Assembly (NCBI GenBank): GCA_011391295.1
Contig: JAABQT010000016.1
Span: forward strand, 1-14,157
DNA from: Betaproteobacteria bacterium
GTDB lineage: Bacteria; Pseudomonadota; Gammaproteobacteria; Burkholderiales; SG8-39
Direction of reading: 5' to 3'
Length of the DNA stretch: 14,157 bases
Both the position numbers and the translations under genes were made by a program. Below, piece after piece: positions 7,704-14,157 of the stretch. Position 1 is the stretch's first letter, and every line of letters starts with the position of its first letter. The notes under the pieces were generated by a model. That model worked only from the letters and a program-made list of their open reading frames with translations. It searched no databases and was not told where the DNA came from.

Positions 7704-7733
7704 ATTGTATTGGATCGCAACACACGGGGTCAC
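7704..7733 (-). promoter_or_regulatory. Candidate lysR promoter
   Basis: Reading the minus strand, GTGACC (7733-7728) and TACAAT (7709-7704) are separated by 18 bp and match 4 of 6 and 5 of 6 sigma-70 positions. Transcription would begin near 7697, about 22 nt before the lysR ATG and upstream of the LysR box. A convincing ilvD promoter was not found on the other strand (TAGACT at 7735-7740 lacks a good -35), consistent with activator dependence. Confidence 0.4.
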
Positions 7734-7767
7734 CTAGACTGGCGCCACAACGCAAAGGAGGACATCC

Positions 7768-9459
<1,692 letters not shown>

Positions 9460-9471
<12 letters not shown>

Positions 9472-10002
9472 CCCGGGCTGCGCCAGAAACTCGATCTCGG
9501 CCGCGGTACTTTCGCGGCTGAGAACGCCGTTGCGGTGCGGGAACCGGCCGAATCGCTCGATGATCTCGCGGTGCCGGATCGCGTAGCGCAACTGGTCAGC
9601 ACCAAAATCCTTCATCAGTTCGCACGAAAGAACCTGATCCGCCAGCGACTCGCTGTGCTCGAACGGCAGGTAGGCAAACAACCGCTCAGATTGCGTCATC
9701 TGCCGGTCCCAGCCCTGCCCCAGGAGCGCGCGGGCCGCCGCGCGCGCCTGGGGGTCCGTCGCAAAAGCGCGTGCCTCGCCGCGGAACATGTTGCGCGGGA
9801 ACTGGTCGAGCAGGATGACGAGCGCGAGGCAGTTGTGCGGCGCGTCTACCCAGTGCGCGCACTGGCCCGCGACCGCGGTCCCGTGCTGCACCAAGAACCG
9901 GGACCGGATCTGCGTGTCGAAGTCCGGGCTTTTCACGAACCAATTCTTCGGGTGCTCCTCAAACCAGAAGCGCAGAATGTCAGCTGCCTTGGGGTCGTTC
10001 AT
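9460..10002 (-). CDS. DUF924 family protein
   Basis: A 180-residue helical cytoplasmic protein matching the DUF924 family by its opening [10 protein letters not shown], the central [15 protein letters not shown] followed by [11 protein letters not shown], and [15 protein letters not shown]. Function is not established; the fold is thought to be TPR-like and no catalytic residues can be named. The ATG at 10002 was chosen because the family begins with a short lead into the xILRFWF motif; the frame is open to 10374 but the extra part crosses the divergent promoter and the next gene. Its 3' end overlaps the ilvD 3' end by 12 nt in convergent orientation. It is divergent from the PA2779-family gene across 105 bp. 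Confidence 0.82.
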
Positions 10003-10042
10003 CGGGTGGCCCGTGTTGTCGTGAATTGCCGACAGGTCGAAG

Positions 10043-10070
10043 TTGGCGTTACTTGTAAGCACAGAATAAT
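10043..10070 (+). promoter_or_regulatory. Candidate promoter of the PA2779/PA2778 operon
   Basis: TTGGCG (10043-10048) and AATAAT (10065-10070) are separated by 16 bp, matching 4 of 6 and 5 of 6 sigma-70 positions. The small inverted repeat TTAC-TT-GTAA (10049-10058) lies in the spacer. The next gene starts at 10108, giving a leader of about 30 nt that contains its ribosome site AAGGAG. Confidence 0.45.
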
Positions 10071-10107
10071 CTCTTTGATCCGCAGTCCACAAAAGGAGAA
10101 TCGAACA

Positions 10108-10488
10108 ATGAAAATCGGCTTTCGTCGCGTAATGGCTGGTTTGCTGATCGTTTGCATGGGTGGGCTTACTGCGCCTCTGCCTGCGCTCGCCGGGATTGTA
10201 GGCACCGACACGGTCGTGGCGGGCGTGGAGCGCGAGCGACTCGCGAGCCTGCTCGAGCGCAGCGATGTGCGTGCGCGCCTGGAGTCGCTGGGGGTGGACG
10301 CGACGCACGCCAAGGCCAGGGTCGCAGCGCTCTCGGATACGGAGGCCGCGCAGCTCGCCGCGCAAATGGACCAACTGCCCGCCGGCGGAGACCTGCTTGG
10401 CGCGGCGTTACTGGTCTTCCTGGTGCTTCTGGCCACCGATATCATGGGCTACACCAAGATCTTCCCGTTCACGCGCTCGGTGCGTTGA
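10108..10488 (+). CDS. PA2779 family protein, small secreted protein with C-terminal membrane anchor
   Basis: The 126-residue protein has a Sec signal peptide (basic MKIGFRRVM, hydrophobic core, PALA cut site after residue 28) and an amphipathic, charged periplasmic helical part (about 40-88) containing GVDATHAKARVAALSD. After the LPAGG motif (G93-G94) come one membrane helix (about 96-112) and a basic tail ending TRSVR. The predicted topology is periplasmic domain out, short tail in. The sequence matches what I know of the PA2779 family, which has no established function. AAGGAG at 10093-10098 lies 9 nt before the ATG. The stop overlaps the next start in TTGA, and the next gene is its usual PA2778-family partner. 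The Gly-Gly, helix, basic tail order recalls C-terminal sorting signals and double-glycine leaders. Confidence 0.75.
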   Translation: MKIGFRRVMAGLLIVCMGGLTAPLPALAGIVGTDTVVAGVERERLASLLERSDVRARLESLGVDATHAKARVAALSDTEAAQLAAQMDQLPAGGDLLGAALLVFLVLLATDIMGYTKIFPFTRSVR

Positions 10489-11434
10489 ACCGGGTGCAGT
10501 TTCGGACCACCCCCGCTGCGGCGGGGGTTTTCGTTCTGGCGGCCGCGCTGCTTGCGGGCTGTGCCGCGCCGCAAATCTCCAGTCTGGTCGAGCGGCGTCC
10601 GCCGGGGCTGGCCGCCAGGGCCGAAATCGCCGCGGCGCCGTTCTTTCCTCAAGAGGCCTACCAGTGCGGGCCGGCTTCGCTTGCTGCGGCGTTGGTTCAT
10701 GCCGGGCGCGAAGCAACGCCGGAATCACTGCTGCCACAGGTGTTCCTGCCCGCGCGTAAGGGTTCGCTGCAGGCGGAAATGCTGGCCACCACCCGGCGCC
10801 ACCGACTGGTTGCCTATCCGCTTGCACCGCTGTTGCAGGACCTGCTGCGCGAAATCGCGGCGGGCAACCCCGTGGTCGTGCTGCAGAACCTGGCCTTGAG
10901 CTGGGCGCCGCGATGGCACTACGCGGTAGCCATCGGCTACGACCTGGATGCGCGGGAGATCGTATTGCGCTCCGGAGTGACGCGCCGCGAGACGATGTCG
11001 CTCGACACCTTCGAGCATACCTGGGCGAGAAGCGGCCATTGGGCGATGCTTGCGCTGCCGGCGGATCGCCTGCCGGTCACTGCCACCGAGACATCGTTCA
11101 TCGCCGCTCTCGCGGCACTGGAGCGGGTCGCGCCTGCCGAGGCACATACGGGCTATGCGCGCGCGCTCGCGCGCTGGCCTGGAAGCGCCACCGCGCAAGT
11201 CGGCTTGGGCAACGCCAGCTATGCGATGCGCGATCTGCCCGGGGCGGCGGCGGCTTACTTGCGCGCAACGCGCGATCACCCTGCGTCGGCGGATGCATGG
11301 AACAATCTGGCGCAAGCGCTGCACGAGCTGGGCTCCCGCGACGAAGCGCTCGCTGCCGCGCGGCGCGCAGTGGCACTGGGGGGTGCGCGATCGCAGACCT
11401 ACCGCGAGACGCTCGAAGGCATCCTGCGACAACC

Positions 11435-11438
<4 letters not shown>
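10485..11438 (+). CDS. PA2778 family C39-like cysteine peptidase, lipoprotein with C-terminal TPRs
   Basis: About 317 residues. A lipoprotein signal ends in the lipobox ALLAGC, so Lgt-dependent anchoring in the envelope is expected. The C39-like peptidase domain spans about 45-200 with the nucleophile C61 in [13 protein letters not shown] and the catalytic-type H145 in [11 protein letters not shown]. The C-terminal third (about 230-305) holds two TPR-like helical repeats, the clearest being [19 protein letters not shown] from 271. The start is either the TTG at 10485, overlapping the previous stop (TTGA), or the GTG at 10494; both give a proper lipoprotein signal, and neither has a good ribosome site, so coupling is likely. 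The last four bases (GTGA) overlap the next gene. Peptidases of the wider C39 superfamily cleave after Gly-Gly; the natural substrate of this family is not known to me. Confidence 0.78.
10510..10531 (+). terminator. Terminator-like hairpin inside the start of the C39-like peptidase gene
   Basis: CCCCCGC (10510-10516), loop TGCG, GCGGGGG (10521-10527), then TTTT (10528-10531). With the flanking A-T pair the stem is 8 bp and almost all G-C. It lies 21 nt after the stop codon of the small-protein gene and within about codons 9-15 of the peptidase. It could end part of the transcripts, giving more small protein than peptidase, unless ribosomes moving through keep it open. The T-run is short, so efficiency may be low. 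Confidence 0.5.
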
Positions 11439-13432
<1,994 letters not shown>

Positions 13433-13548
13433 CATTACGACCCGATTTCAAGGGGAAAACTAGTCTAGCAGCGGGGTTGGTCGGTCGCCGCGCTGGTGCA
13501 GTAGATGCTCTCGATCACGTAGTGCAACCCAATCATTCCGGAGGATTT

Positions 13549-14157
13549 ATGCAACATCCCAAGATTTCTCTGACCCTGGTCGCCGCCGCGGTCGTACTGA
13601 TCGGTTGCAGCGAGCAAAAGCCGGCCGCCAAGGCCGACACGGCGATGGAAGTGAAGATCGGCCACGTCGCCCCGATGACCGGCGGCATCGCGCACCTGGG
13701 CAAGGACAACGAGAACGGCGCGCGCCTCGCGCTGGACCAGGCGAACGACGCCAAGATCAAACTCGGCGGCAAGGTCGTGAAGTTCGTGTTCATGGGCGAG
13801 GACGACCAGGCAGATCCGAAGGTCGGCAACCTGGTGGCGCAAAAGCTGGTGGACGCCAAGGTCGCCGGTGTAGTGGGCCATCTCAACTCCGGCACCACCA
13901 TTCCTGCCTCCTCGCTGTACACGCAGGCCGGCATCCCGATGATCTCGGGTTCGGCGACCAATCCCAAGCTCACCGAGCAGGGATTCAAGGGCATCTTCCG
14001 CGTCGTCGCGCGCGACGACCAGCAGGGACCCGCGGTGGCGAGCTACCTCGCCACGCAGAACAAACCGAAGGTCGTCGCGGTGATCGACGATGCCACCGCC
14101 TATGGCGAGGGCCTCGCCAACGAGGTCGAAAAGACGCTCAAGGCTTCGGGCGTGCAG
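13549..14157 (+). CDS. Branched-chain amino acid-type ABC transporter substrate-binding lipoprotein, N-terminal part
   Basis: 203 codons are present before the window ends, about half of a LivJ/LivK-type protein (usually 370-400 residues). The signal VVLIGC is a lipobox with C20 as the acylated residue, so the protein is membrane-anchored rather than free. Residues 35-200 follow the type 1 periplasmic binding fold: VKIGHVAPMTGGIAHLGKDNENGARLA, the ligand-loop region GVVGHLNSGTTIPAS, ISGSATNPKLTEQGF, and FRVVARDDQQGPAVA leading to AVIDDATAYGEGLA. Homologues deliver leucine-type amino acids, amides or aromatic acids to LivHMGF permeases; the substrate cannot be read from this half. GGAGG at 13540-13544 lies 4 nt before the ATG. 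The 116 bp upstream show neither a clear terminator for the preceding operon nor a convincing promoter. Transporter genes probably follow outside the window. Confidence 0.88.
   Translation, partial: MQHPKISLTLVAAAVVLIGCSEQKPAAKADTAMEVKIGHVAPMTGGIAHLGKDNENGARLALDQANDAKIKLGGKVVKFVFMGEDDQADPKVGNLVAQKLVDAKVAGVVGHLNSGTTIPASSLYTQAGIPMISGSATNPKLTEQGFKGIFRVVARDDQQGPAVASYLATQNKPKVVAVIDDATAYGEGLANEVEKTLKASGVQ

Noticed and set aside
13433..13548. Possible terminator or promoter before the substrate-binding protein gene
   Set aside because: The only stem seen (CAGCG ... CGCTG with a long loop) has no T-run, and no -35/-10 pair with acceptable spacing was found, so neither was annotated.

Overview
The window is high-GC, densely packed bacterial chromosome. 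Protein families and layout point to a betaproteobacterium, most likely Burkholderiales-like, although no rRNA or other phylogenetic marker is present to fix the genus. Genes sit in short operons with 4-nt start/stop overlaps (ATGA, GTGA, TTGA) and several non-ATG starts. There is no tRNA, rRNA, CRISPR array, insertion sequence or phage gene, and no gene-free stretch longer than about 150 bases.

Left part (1-5040): a glyoxylate/2-hydroxyacid module. On the minus strand lies a serine-glyoxylate aminotransferase, followed by a short open tail resembling the C-terminus of a TRAP-type permease and by the first 22 codons of an enoyl-CoA hydratase. Divergent from it are a GntR/FCD regulator and, overlapping the regulator by 4 nt, a 950-residue FAD plus Fe-S oxidoreductase. 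The intergenic region carries two AT-rich palindromes sharing the half-site ATACAAAA, the likely operators for local control.

Middle part (5042-10002): a minus-strand run lysR - lgt - tandem-thioredoxin periplasmic protein, divergent from ilvD. A perfect ATAC-N7-GTAT LysR-type box overlaps the lysR start codon. ilvD is followed convergently, with a 12-nt tail overlap, by a DUF924 gene. A short stretch of ilvD has codon use unlike the rest of the gene.

Right part (10003-14157): a plus-strand operon encoding a small secreted, C-terminally membrane-anchored protein (PA2779 family), a lipoprotein C39-like cysteine peptidase with TPRs (PA2778 family), and a YyaL/SPATA20-type thioredoxin-domain protein. 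A terminator-like hairpin sits in the first codons of the peptidase gene. The small protein ends in a Gly-Gly motif, a membrane helix and a basic tail, next to a peptidase whose superfamily includes Gly-Gly cleaving enzymes. This suggests a dedicated substrate-protease pair and is the best candidate here for an undescribed system. A separate branched-chain-amino-acid-type ABC substrate-binding lipoprotein begins at 13549 and runs off the window.
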